64,000 nucleotides of DNA from an uncultured Bacilli bacterium (GTDB lineage: Bacteria > Bacillota_I > Bacilli_A > RF39 > UBA660). Where the stretch lies: the NCBI GenBank assembly GCA_910584085.1, contig CAJTZY010000001.1, positions 33,259-97,258 of the forward strand, in the 5' to 3' direction. Below are positions 34,466 to 43,506 of the stretch, one piece after another. The notes below the pieces were generated by a model. The model did not search any database and was not told the origin of the DNA. It saw only the letters and a program-made list of their open reading frames with translations. A program made the position numbers and the translations under genes. Position 1 is the stretch's first letter, and every line of letters starts with the position of its first letter.

Positions 34466-35068
34466 ATGAAAAAGGAAATAAGAAAAAAAGAACTCATTAA
34501 AATAGCATATAACTTATTTATTACAAAGGGATATGAAAATACATCAGTGGATGAAATTATTGCTAAAGCAGGAATTGCTAAAGGAACTTATTATTATCAC
34601 TTTGAAAGTAAGGAACAAATGCTAGAAGAAGTTATAAATATGATGATTGATGAAGGGGTAGAAAGAGCAAAGCAAGTAGTAAATTCTAATTTAAAATTAG
34701 AAGAAAAATTAGTATATACTATTCTTGCACTTCGTGTGACACCTGAAGAACAATCTATGCAAGATGCAATTCACACAAAAGAAAATATTATATTGCATAA
34801 AAAAATTAATGATAAAATTATTGATGTAGCTGTTCCTTTACTTTCTTCTATTGTAAGAGATGCACAAAAAGAAGGGCTATTTACAAGGAACGATAATATT
34901 GAAGAAAGAGTTAGAATGACTTTAATATTAAGTAATGAAATGTTTAATCATAGTGAAATAAATGAAGCAAAGATTTCCGTATTTATTGATACACTTGAGA
35001 ATATTTATGGGGCAAAGACTGGGTCGCTTTCATTTATACAAAAATTAATTAAAGGAGAATTAGAATGA
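34466..35068 (+). CDS. TetR/AcrR-family repressor
   Basis: 200 residues. The N-terminal TetR DNA-binding domain shows the classic IAYNLFITKGYENTSVDEII and AGIAKGTYYYHFESKEQML (about residues 9-50); the rest is the helical ligand domain. It probably represses its own operon, which encodes an ABC ATPase and a large permease. The stop overlaps the ATPase start (ATGA). Confidence 0.92.
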   Translation: MKKEIRKKELIKIAYNLFITKGYENTSVDEIIAKAGIAKGTYYYHFESKEQMLEEVINMMIDEGVERAKQVVNSNLKLEEKLVYTILALRVTPEEQSMQDAIHTKENIILHKKINDKIIDVAVPLLSSIVRDAQKEGLFTRNDNIEERVRMTLILSNEMFNHSEINEAKISVFIDTLENIYGAKTGSLSFIQKLIKGELE

Positions 35069-35826
35069 AAAAAAATATTATGATAAGTGCTAAAAATTTA
35101 GTTAAAAGTTTTAATAGTGGAGATACTAAACAAACCATAATTAATAATTTAGATATAGATATATATGATGAAGATTTTACAATTATAATGGGTTCAAGTG
35201 GTGCCGGTAAATCTACTTTAATGTATCTTTTGTCTGGTATGGATAAGGCAAATTCTGGTAGTATAATATTCAAAGATAAAGATATTTGTAAAATGAATAA
35301 TGATGAACTAGCAATATTTAGAAGAAGAAATTGTGGCTTTGTTTTTCAACAAATATACTTACTTGATAAAATGAGTTTGATGGATAATGTACTAACATCT
35401 GGACTACTTGTAAATAACAATAAAAAAGAAATAGTAGGGAAAGCAAAAGAATTATTTGAAAGAGTCAATATTCCGGAAATTACTTATAAAAAGAATATGA
35501 ATCAGGTATCAGGTGGGGAATGCCAAAGAGCCGGAATTGTAAGAGCAGCAATAAATAATCCTAGCATAATATTTGCGGATGAACCAACTGGAGCACTCAA
35601 TAGTGAAAATTCGAATGCTGTACTTGATGTTTTAACTAATCTTAATAATAATGGTCAAAGTATTATTATGGTTACCCATGATAAAAAAAGTGCTTTAAGA
35701 GGAAATAGAATTATATATTTAAAGGATGGAAAAATATTTGGAGAACTTAAACTTGGTAAGTATGAAACAAATGATAATACACGAAATGAAAAATTAGATA
35801 AGTTTTTAAAAGAAATGGGGTGGTAA
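35065..35826 (+). CDS. ABC transporter ATPase, MacB/BceA/LolD group
   Basis: 253 residues. Walker A GSSGAGKS starts at residue 43, the Q-loop is GFVFQQIYLL, the signature is VSGGECQRAGIVRA and Walker B is IIFADEPTGAL. This subgroup pairs with FtsX-type permeases and works as a mechanotransducer, typically in antimicrobial-peptide resistance or lipoprotein handling. Start overlaps the TetR stop; AAAGGAGAATTA is the ribosome site. Confidence 0.92.
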   Translation: MKKNIMISAKNLVKSFNSGDTKQTIINNLDIDIYDEDFTIIMGSSGAGKSTLMYLLSGMDKANSGSIIFKDKDICKMNNDELAIFRRRNCGFVFQQIYLLDKMSLMDNVLTSGLLVNNNKKEIVGKAKELFERVNIPEITYKKNMNQVSGGECQRAGIVRAAINNPSIIFADEPTGALNSENSNAVLDVLTNLNNNGQSIIMVTHDKKSALRGNRIIYLKDGKIFGELKLGKYETNDNTRNEKLDKFLKEMGW

Positions 35827-35829
35827 CTT

Positions 35830-38139
35830 ATGAAAAAAGCAATTACCCTATCTAAATATTTCTTTAAAAAAAACATAAAAGATATTATTTCACTTGTAAT
35901 AATAATACTACTTTCAACAATATTATTCTCTAGTGCTATTATTATAAATTTTAATGTTAGTAAAGACTATGATAAAGAAGCAGATAAATTAAATACAGCA
36001 AATAGTTTTTTTACAATACCTAGTGTAGAATATACAGATAATATACTTAATGATATAAAAAATATTAAAGGAATTGAAAGTGTAGAAGTACAAGATGGAA
36101 TAATGCTTACTATTCCAGTAAATATGGAAGGATCTATCCAGGAACAAAATCAAATATTTTATAATATAGATAATGTTTCTAATATAAATAAAAAAGAAAT
36201 AATAAAAGAAACTACCGATAACGTTAGGTATGGTATATATCTTTCAAATTATACATATATTCATTCAGGATTAAACATAAAAGGTGAATATAAATTTAAT
36301 ATAGATAACATTGCCTATTCATTTAATATTAAAGGTGTAGTAAATGAAATGCAATATGGTAATTATACTTCATCAGTAATAGGAGAATATTTGAGTAGTG
36401 ATGCTTATAATTATTTACTCGAAAACAATAAAGAAAAATCTGTTACCATTATTTCTGTAAAATCAAAGAATAGTTATTCATCTTATAATAATATATCTAA
36501 ATATTTGAGTGGTAAAAATATCAATGTTTTAAGCAAAAATTATAAAGAGCAATCTAAAAACCAAAGACTTGCAATTTCAAATATATTAGTTTTAATACTT
36601 ATGGTATTTGCAAGTTCAATACTTATTATAAGTTTATTTGTAAGTAAATTTAAAATAGAACAAACGGTAGAGGAAGAAACTTCTAATATGGGTGCCTTAA
36701 AAGCACTAGGATATACAAGTAAAGAAATAATTATGTCTTGTATACTTCCATATATAATAAGTGGATTATTATTTACAATACTAGGAATAGTTGCTTCATA
36801 TTTTGTCTTGCCAATTTTAAGTAAAGTGATAGAAATGCAATCAGGTTTCATTTGGAAAGTAAAAATAGATTTATCACTAAATATACTAGTATTACTTATC
36901 AATATGATTTTAATAACTACATTTACACTTGTTGCTTCCTTGAAAATAAAAAAACTAAATCCTATCAATGCAATTAGGGGAATAGCTCCTAAAGAAAATA
37001 ATAAAAATCATTTTGAAATAGAAAAAGCAAAAGGAAATATTCACTTTATCTTGATGTTAAAAAACTTTATGAATACTAAAAAGCAAAATATATTACTTGG
37101 AATTATGTTATTTTTAATAACTATAATATCATCGTTTATAGGTATATTATTTTATAATGTAAATATGAATCCTATTAACTTTATAAATACTTTGGTAGAA
37201 GAGCATCCATCAGTAGTTATTTCATCTAATCTTGATTTAAGAAAGAAATTTGAAACACAAGAAAATGTTAAAAGTGTTATATATTATGATGAAAATGTTA
37301 CTTTAAATTATAAAGATAACTCTTATAAAACTTTCGTAGCAGAAAATTTTAAAGATTTATCTAATGACTTATGTTATAAAGGAAAAAATCCAATAAATAG
37401 TAATGAAGTAGCAATAGGGAGTAAACTAGAAGAAACTTATAATATAAATATTGGAGATTATATTACATTAAGTAAAAATGGAAAAGAAAATAAGTATAAA
37501 GTTGTAGGCTTTATTCAATCTGTCAATTATTCTGGAGAGGTAGTAGAAATGACTTTAGATGGATATAAAATACTAGATAATTCATATTTACCTACTACAA
37601 TGTATATTTATTTAGATAATGAACAAAGATCAGAAGAATTTATAAATCAAGTTAAAAATGAATATGGTAGTGATATTATTTCTACAATGAACTACGCTGA
37701 ATCAATGGAATCAGCTACAACAATGTATGTTTCTCTTGTAAGTATCATTTGTATTATAATTATTATAATTACCTTATTACTTATTTACCTAATTTTATAT
37801 ATTGTAATTTCATCAATTATTATGAAAAGAAAACAAGAACTTGGAATATTTAAAGCAATAGGTTATGAAAATAAAGAGTTAGTTAAACAATTAGTAGGTG
37901 GATTTTTACCTAGTACAATTATAGGATCAATGTTAGGTCTTATAGTTAGTAAGTTTTTTATGAGCGATGTTTATAACAAAATATTTATGTCAGTAGGGGC
38001 ATATAAAGTAAGTTTTGAATATCCACTTATAATATTTATAAGTTTAGTGATTTTTCTAATACTTGCAACAATTATTATTGCAACAATATTAGCGCATAAA
38101 ATAAAAAGGATTTCAGTATATTCACTTATCAAAGATTAA
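35830..38139 (+). CDS. FtsX-like ABC permease
   Basis: 769 residues. An N-terminal helix (about 15-40) is followed by a ~210-residue extracellular domain, three helices (about 250-380), a further helix near 420, a second extracellular domain, and three C-terminal helices (about 635-765). Two FtsX cores, with MGALKALGYTSKEIIMSC and LGIFKAIGYENKELVKQL as the coupling motifs, make this an internally duplicated permease of the YxdM/SalY/LolE kind. It partners the upstream ATPase (3-bp gap). Confidence 0.9.
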   Translation: MKKAITLSKYFFKKNIKDIISLVIIILLSTILFSSAIIINFNVSKDYDKEADKLNTANSFFTIPSVEYTDNILNDIKNIKGIESVEVQDGIMLTIPVNMEGSIQEQNQIFYNIDNVSNINKKEIIKETTDNVRYGIYLSNYTYIHSGLNIKGEYKFNIDNIAYSFNIKGVVNEMQYGNYTSSVIGEYLSSDAYNYLLENNKEKSVTIISVKSKNSYSSYNNISKYLSGKNINVLSKNYKEQSKNQRLAISNILVLILMVFASSILIISLFVSKFKIEQTVEEETSNMGALKALGYTSKEIIMSCILPYIISGLLFTILGIVASYFVLPILSKVIEMQSGFIWKVKIDLSLNILVLLINMILITTFTLVASLKIKKLNPINAIRGIAPKENNKNHFEIEKAKGNIHFILMLKNFMNTKKQNILLGIMLFLITIISSFIGILFYNVNMNPINFINTLVEEHPSVVISSNLDLRKKFETQENVKSVIYYDENVTLNYKDNSYKTFVAENFKDLSNDLCYKGKNPINSNEVAIGSKLEETYNINIGDYITLSKNGKENKYKVVGFIQSVNYSGEVVEMTLDGYKILDNSYLPTTMYIYLDNEQRSEEFINQVKNEYGSDIISTMNYAESMESATTMYVSLVSIICIIIIIITLLLIYLILYIVISSIIMKRKQELGIFKAIGYENKELVKQLVGGFLPSTIIGSMLGLIVSKFFMSDVYNKIFMSVGAYKVSFEYPLIIFISLVIFLILATIIIATILAHKIKRISVYSLIKD

Positions 38140-38152
38140 GGGGAAAAGAAGA

Positions 38153-38410
38153 ATGAATAAAGAAAAATTTATTAAGGAATTAGAGAATGTCACAGGCTTA
38201 GATAATAATAAGTGTACTATTATCAATAGCATATTAGAAGACCACTTTTTACTCGGAAAAGGTAACAAAGAAAAAATTATTAATGATATAATACTTAAGT
38301 TACAAATGGATAATGAACAAGCAGAAAAAATATATGAATCAGCAATGTCTATAATTGGAACTGGTATTAAAGATAAATTAAAACATCCATTTAAAAGTCA
38401 AGATAGTTAA
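38153..38410 (+). CDS. Small unknown protein at the end of the TetR-ABC operon
   Basis: 85 residues (MNKEKFIKELENVTGLDNNK start), helical and soluble, no known motif. GGGGAAAAGAAG is the ribosome site, 13 bp behind the permease gene, so it is the last gene of this operon. Confidence 0.6.
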   Translation: MNKEKFIKELENVTGLDNNKCTIINSILEDHFLLGKGNKEKIINDIILKLQMDNEQAEKIYESAMSIIGTGIKDKLKHPFKSQDS

Positions 38411-38725
38411 GTATCAAAGATAAAAAATAAACAAAATCTATTCATATATTCTAAAACGTGATAAACATCAAAAGAGAACATGTATTCTTCATTATTGGAA
38501 AAGTTCGTAGATACATATGGCACTTGTTCCGCTGGAAAATTTGTCTGAACTTTTGGACACTGATTATATAGAAAATCAATTGAAAAATTGATTTTTTTAA
38601 AGCATTCCAAAGAAATGATGGCGTTTATGATTAGGTTAATTATAAAGGATACCATTTGAAAGTTCTTTAAGGAAAAGATTAAAGTTTATCCGTCAACCTT
38701 GTAAAACCAAACACTTTGAGCATAG
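38411..38725. other. Gap with repeat traces and a hairpin
   Basis: No gene I would trust; a minus-strand open frame across it has no ribosome site. Positions 38482-38530 resemble 49020-49075 (both have TATTCTTCATTATTGGAAAA-like sequence ending near ACTTGTTCC/ACTTGCTCC). A stem AAAATCAATT / AATTGATTTTTT at 38570-38597 is a typical terminator. Confidence 0.45.
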
Positions 38726-38756
38726 AAAAAGATGATTGTAATACCATCTTTTTAAC
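38726..38756. terminator. Bidirectional terminator before the metallopeptidase end
   Basis: AAAAAGATG / CATCTTTTT stem with A- and T-runs on both sides. Confidence 0.75.
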
Positions 38757-38761
38757 CATGA

Positions 38762-40594
38762 TTATACTTGTTTTATTGAATTTTCATTATTATCTGTTGA
38801 TTGAGATTCAAATTTATTTGCATAAAAATTGTCAATATTAATGTAAATTTGTTTAACTCTCTCAACTTGTTCAAAATATTCCAAAACCATAGCATCTTCT
38901 GGAGATTTATCAATTTTAGATACAACACCATTTCTTGAAAGATAATCAACTTTATTTACCGCATCTACTAAATTTTCAAAATTATCCTCTCCAATGTATT
39001 TTATAAGTTCTTCTGGGTCTGCATTAATTTTAGCTTTAATAACTTGAGGTCTAAACTTTTGTATTAGTGGATATAATAAATTTTTAGTAATTAATGCAGT
39101 ATTACTATTACTTGCATCTAATGATGTAAATTCTTCTGATTCTATTAAGTAAATTCCCTTATTTTGAAGAAATTTAATTGCTTCTATTGTAAATATATCA
39201 TTTAATGTTTCATTAAATTTTTCATATTTACGATAAGCCTTGTCGTATGTATTTTTTATAGAATCGTCATTAACGAAATCATTCAATTGTTCAAAACCGC
39301 ATCCATTCGGATTCTGATCTATAATGTGTCCATTTTCATGCATAAAGCTGTGAAATAAAAATCCACCATCATTAATTCTAATTGTATAAAACATTACTGA
39401 TACAAACTCATTATTATCATTAGTAGCCCCTTGCCCTAAGATGCCTACTATTTTATTTTTTATATTATTATAAATTGTTTCAAAGTTATTTGAATTATTA
39501 CTAAACATTCTTATTGTGTCTGTAAAATCCTTTCTAGTTGTATAATATTCTCTAAGTGCTTCTTCATATTTTCTTTTCCTAGTTGAAGAAATATAACTAA
39601 TCAACTCTTCTGAGAGGATATATTTTCTAATAGAATCTTGATTAATAAAATTTAAATATTTAATAATATCTTCTTCAGACTCACATTTTAACATATTTTC
39701 ATTTGGTATAGTAACACCTAAATTTTTCAAATAACTTGATTGCCTAAAAACTATCCAAGCTTTATCAAAAGATTTAACTTCAGGAGACATTATTTTTTCC
39801 ATTTGCTCTTGCTTAAAATATTCAAGCAAAGATGTGTATGAAATATCACTAGGTCCTAATATGGCATCTTGTTGTTCTTTTAATGTTTTAGAAGCAATGA
39901 GATTCTTTAAAAAAGATGGTAATTTAGAAAAAATATCCTCAAACATTTCATCTTTCTTTTTTTGTAAAATCCTTTCTTTTCTCTTTTTCTCATACTCAAC
40001 GTACTTTTCATAAGGCAGTAACTGGCTTGACCAATCATTATATTCAGAAAGTAATCTTTCATAAACTGAATTATACTGATTAATTTTTTTTAATAATTCT
40101 GAATATTCCTTTGTTTCAGTAAAAGCATTAAAATTATCTTCTGTTATCTGTTCATGTTCACTATCCAGAAGATAATTAATTATTTTTATTTTATTTTTTA
40201 GTAAACTTTCTGAATCTGCATTATTATTATCTTTAAAAGCTCGAAGTGGGGCTAAATAGTCTGCACTTTTAGAAAATCCAATATATGGAGAATAAATATA
40301 ATATTCTAAAATTTTTTCAATATCACTATCTAAAGATTCAGTATAATTGCTTTTTTTATATTTTTGAACATCTATTCCAATTTCTTCTAAAAATTGAATA
40401 GCAAATTTACGGGTTGTACAACATTTTAAATAGTATATATAATTATCTAATCCCTCAATATCATGATAGGGGATAATAAGGGCGTTATTAATTTTTGAAG
40501 AAATAATTGAACGATATTCTTCACCATACACATAACTAAAAGCATCAATAACATATGGCAATAAGCTCTTTAAAATAATATTTAACTTATCCAT
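38762..40594 (-). CDS. Putative zinc metallopeptidase (HExxH)
   Basis: 610 residues. The zinc motif is HENGH (H419, E420, H423) in FLFHSFMHENGHIIDQNPNG; a third ligand may be a glutamate in NETLNDIFTIEAIKFL about 50 residues later, a gluzincin pattern like M3/M13-type enzymes. The ~400 residues before it are helical with a lysine-rich coiled-coil around 195-245. No signal peptide, so it acts in the cytoplasm. I know no family with this layout. It overlaps the 113-residue gene upstream by eight bases, so the pair is coupled. Confidence 0.65.
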   Translation of the reverse strand: MDKLNIILKSLLPYVIDAFSYVYGEEYRSIISSKINNALIIPYHDIEGLDNYIYYLKCCTTRKFAIQFLEEIGIDVQKYKKSNYTESLDSDIEKILEYYIYSPYIGFSKSADYLAPLRAFKDNNNADSESLLKNKIKIINYLLDSEHEQITEDNFNAFTETKEYSELLKKINQYNSVYERLLSEYNDWSSQLLPYEKYVEYEKKRKERILQKKKDEMFEDIFSKLPSFLKNLIASKTLKEQQDAILGPSDISYTSLLEYFKQEQMEKIMSPEVKSFDKAWIVFRQSSYLKNLGVTIPNENMLKCESEEDIIKYLNFINQDSIRKYILSEELISYISSTRKRKYEEALREYYTTRKDFTDTIRMFSNNSNNFETIYNNIKNKIVGILGQGATNDNNEFVSVMFYTIRINDGGFLFHSFMHENGHIIDQNPNGCGFEQLNDFVNDDSIKNTYDKAYRKYEKFNETLNDIFTIEAIKFLQNKGIYLIESEEFTSLDASNSNTALITKNLLYPLIQKFRPQVIKAKINADPEELIKYIGEDNFENLVDAVNKVDYLSRNGVVSKIDKSPEDAMVLEYFEQVERVKQIYINIDNFYANKFESQSTDNNENSIKQV

Positions 40595-40919
40595 TTAAAA
40601 CCTCATTTATTAATTTCTGATTAAGCCTTTCGAATGCTTCGAAATTACTAGGATAATTTGATTTACCATGGTATTCTTTTTTACTATCATCCACATAGGT
40701 AATAGACAAATTCCAATATTCTTCATCTATTGTTTTTGTATCAATATATTCCTTTTTCCAGTCATCTATTATGCTAAAAAGAGATTCTAAATATTTGAAA
40801 ACTACATTACTATCTATTGTTTTTGAAATGTCTTTGTATAAAATTTTGCTCTTATTACTAATATAAATATTTAAACTTTTGCCATTTTTTTCAAAAGTTA
40901 TATTTTTAACACCCATCAT
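40587..40919 (-). CDS. Small unknown partner of the metallopeptidase
   Basis: About 110 residues, with alternating strands (VKNITFEKNGKSLNIYISNK) and a C-terminal helix; no known motif. AGGTGAAGG precedes the tandem ATG codons at 40919 and 40916; an earlier GTG lies inside this ribosome site. Its end overlaps the metallopeptidase start. It could be an inhibitor, chaperone or substrate; this is inferred from coupling only. Confidence 0.6.
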   Translation of the reverse strand: MMGVKNITFEKNGKSLNIYISNKSKILYKDISKTIDSNVVFKYLESLFSIIDDWKKEYIDTKTIDEEYWNLSITYVDDSKKEYHGKSNYPSNFEAFERLNQKLINEVLNG

Positions 40920-41069
40920 AACCTTCACCTATAATTAATTATATCACAAAATTTACATTTTCCTAAACTTATGTTAAAACATCAAATCGTTGGTAGGTGA
41001 AAAAAGTTGTAGGTATCTACGCCATATGCTCCATTGAGGAATCTACCCGAAACTTTTTTGAGTTTAATA

Positions 41070-41100
41070 TAGAAATCATTTGAAAGGATGATTTTTTTTG
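41070..41100 (+). terminator. Terminator-like hairpin on the plus strand
   Basis: AAATCAT / ATGATTT stem with a GAAAGG loop followed by eight T residues, in a stretch with no plus-strand gene; it may be left from a lost gene. Confidence 0.55.
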
Positions 41101-41103
41101 CTT

Positions 41104-41153
41104 AAAGAAAATGAGACGTTGAAAGTTAATCATTAACTCTCAACATCCCATTT
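41104..41153 (-). terminator. Long terminator of the Nudix-APRT operon
   Basis: AATGAGACGTTGAAAGTTAA pairs with the inverted copy ending CTCTCAACATCCCATT. In minus-strand RNA the three mismatches become G-U pairs, giving a 21-bp stem followed by TTTTCTTT. Confidence 0.8.
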
Positions 41154-41191
41154 ACATAATAATATTGTTGAAATACACAAACAATAGTAAT

Positions 41192-42259
41192 TTATTTAGT
41201 ATAAATTTTCTTTTTTACTTTTTCTTCTTCACTCTCACTTAATAGATAGCTATAGTCATAGTTACTTATTCTTTTTGCACCTCCTAGTTCTGGTAAATCA
41301 ATTAAACACAACACTTTTGTAACATTTCCTCCTAGGCGTTCTATTAATTTGATGATTGCCTCCATTGTTCCACCAGTTGCCATTAAATCATCAATTATTG
41401 CCACATTTTGACCAGGTTTTATAGCATCTTTATGAATTTCCAAAGTATCTGTTCCATATTCTAATTCATATTCTTGCTGAATAGTTTCTGCTGGTAATTT
41501 ATTTGGTTTTCTAACAGGAACATATCCTTTATTTAATTTATATGCAACAGGTGCAGCAAACATAATTCCTCTCGCTTCTGGACCAACAATAATATCTACA
41601 TTTTGATCAATTTTACTTGCTAGAAAGTCAATTGCAAGATGATAAGCAAATGGATCCTTTAAAATAGTTGTAACATCTTTAAAGTTAATTCCAGGTTTTG
41701 GATAATCACTAATTCTTCTTAGAGTTAATGATAATTTAAGTTTTACGAGATATTCTTTCATTTTTTTATATTCTTCATCATGTGGTAGTAATTGATTGCT
41801 ATCCATTAGACGAAGCATTTCTTCTATACTTACCCAACAGGTATAAGAAACTTCTTCTTTTTGAAGAATTATCTCTTCTTTATTTATATTTTGCCTTGCT
41901 ATAAATACATCGACCAATTCATTACTATCAATATCAGCATATTTTAACCTCTCCTGAATAGTTGTAAAGTATTCTACACTTTCTGAATCTAAATCAACTC
42001 CTAACTCTTCTTTGGTTTCTCGAAATAAAGCATCTATAGAATTTTCTTTCGTACTTACATGCCCTCCAACAGAAACATCCCATGTGTTAGGATATAATTT
42101 TTTATTTCCACATCGATATTGAAGTAGAATTTCTCCATCATCATTAATAATCCACAAATGGACTGATCTATGTAGTCTCCCTTCTTTATGGGCTACATCC
42201 TTATCAATAACCCCAATTATTTCTCCTTTATCATTTAATTCATCAATTATTTCTTTCAT
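41192..42259 (-). CDS. Nudix hydrolase fused to adenine phosphoribosyltransferase
   Basis: 355 residues. Residues 1-175 form a Nudix domain of the IPP-isomerase-like branch; the Nudix box is complete (G66-x5-E72-x7-R80-E81-x2-E84-E85-x-G87). Residues 178-355 form a full APRT: RRISDYPKPGINFKDVTTIL, VGPEARG and the PRPP loop AIIDDLMATGGT. APRT makes AMP from adenine and PRPP. Fusion with a Nudix enzyme is unusual. It is 15 bp downstream of a PRPP synthetase, which would supply its substrate. ATG start. Confidence 0.9.
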   Translation of the reverse strand: MKEIIDELNDKGEIIGVIDKDVAHKEGRLHRSVHLWIINDDGEILLQYRCGNKKLYPNTWDVSVGGHVSTKENSIDALFRETKEELGVDLDSESVEYFTTIQERLKYADIDSNELVDVFIARQNINKEEIILQKEEVSYTCWVSIEEMLRLMDSNQLLPHDEEYKKMKEYLVKLKLSLTLRRISDYPKPGINFKDVTTILKDPFAYHLAIDFLASKIDQNVDIIVGPEARGIMFAAPVAYKLNKGYVPVRKPNKLPAETIQQEYELEYGTDTLEIHKDAIKPGQNVAIIDDLMATGGTMEAIIKLIERLGGNVTKVLCLIDLPELGGAKRISNYDYSYLLSESEEEKVKKKIYTK

Positions 42260-42274
42260 ATTATTTTATCCTTC

Positions 42275-43375
42275 CTATTTCTTAATTAATTTTTTTACTT
42301 CATTTTTTTCATAATCATCAACTTGTCTTAATGATTGTTCATTGGAAATGGCATTAATCACGTTTGCAAAGTATTTTGATAAATCAACTTCGTGATACCA
42401 ATTTTCTTTCTTTATATCCTCTAGAACGTAGGTAACATTCGTTGTATATAAAGTATTAAAAATACCAAGTTTGTTAGCCTCTTTAAATCTTTTTATACTT
42501 TCTTCTCCATCTGTAAATAATGGGAATGTTACCATAATATCAATTTTTTTTGCACCTTTCTTTTTTAATTTTGATGCAACATCTAAGACAGATTCTCCAC
42601 TAGCAATCATATCATCAACAATAATTATATGTTTACCAGCTACATCCTCTCCTAAGTACTTGTGTTCAACTAAAGGATTCTTTCCATTTATCACTTTGGA
42701 ATAATCTCTTCTTTTATGAAACATTCCAACATTGACTCCTAAGATACTTGCAAATGGAATTGCTCGAGAAATAGCTCCCTGGTCTGGTGCGATAACAATA
42801 GTTTTATCTCTTTGAAATTCTTCACTCAACAAAAATTCTTTTAAGAGAATGTAAGTAGGTAATAGATTATTAAAAGTTGTTTTTCTTAAGACATTATTGC
42901 ACACAACAGGATTATGCGCATCTAAAGTAATGATTCCATCTACATTTTTAGTTTCTAAGTCAATCAATCCTTCCTTGCAATCAAGAGACTCATCCACACC
43001 ATTTGGCTTCTTATCTTGTCGTGATTCATATAGTAGTGGAGTTACAACATGAATGGACTTTGCTCTGCCATCTATTGCAGAAATAATTCTTTTAATATCT
43101 TGAAAGTGATCATCTGGACTTTTCATATAGATTCTTCCTCGAGAATAATAGCAAGACTCTTCTCCGTAGTTTCCTACATCTGATAAAATAAAGATTCTCT
43201 TTTCCATAACATCACCATGCAATGTTGCTTTTCCCTCAGCATTTGAAAATCGGTCTAAGTGTATATCAATACTTTTATCATACGGATTACCTCGAATGAC
43301 TTTTAAATGTTCATTTACAAGTTTTCCAAACTTTTGTATATTTGGCATAATAATAAGTTTTGGCTCTTTACTCAT
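42275..43375 (-). CDS. Ribose-phosphate pyrophosphokinase (PRPP synthetase), paralogue 2
   Basis: About 366 residues. PRPP loop VDDMIASGES, flexible loop HKRRDYSKV and the LYESRQDKKPNG region match paralogue 1 at 24457. FDAHNP is here LDAHNPVVCNNV, again unlike standard Prs. ATG 43375 follows GGGAGGAG at good spacing; an upstream ATG nine codons earlier lies ahead of that site. It is the first gene of a two-gene operon with the Nudix-APRT fusion, divergent from a HTH/P-loop/CYTH gene. Confidence 0.9.
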   Translation of the reverse strand: MSKEPKLIIMPNIQKFGKLVNEHLKVIRGNPYDKSIDIHLDRFSNAEGKATLHGDVMEKRIFILSDVGNYGEESCYYSRGRIYMKSPDDHFQDIKRIISAIDGRAKSIHVVTPLLYESRQDKKPNGVDESLDCKEGLIDLETKNVDGIITLDAHNPVVCNNVLRKTTFNNLLPTYILLKEFLLSEEFQRDKTIVIAPDQGAISRAIPFASILGVNVGMFHKRRDYSKVINGKNPLVEHKYLGEDVAGKHIIIVDDMIASGESVLDVASKLKKKGAKKIDIMVTFPLFTDGEESIKRFKEANKLGIFNTLYTTNVTYVLEDIKKENWYHEVDLSKYFANVINAISNEQSLRQVDDYEKNEVKKLIKK

Positions 43376-43506
43376 ATCTTTCTCCTCCCTCAACAACACC
43401 ATTATATATTAATTTTTTTAAATTTTTTCAAAAAGTATATTAACTAATAGTAGAATTTTCTTGTAATTTTTGTATGTTTTTGATATAGTAATTTTGAGGT
43501 GTTAGT

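Noticed and set aside
36540..36968. 142-codon minus-strand frame inside the FtsX-like permease
   Set aside because: Shadow of hydrophobic codons of the permease, with no start signal.
38407..38655. 82-codon minus-strand frame downstream of the TetR-ABC operon
   Set aside because: No ribosome site, crosses a terminator hairpin and a repeat trace; not a plausible protein.
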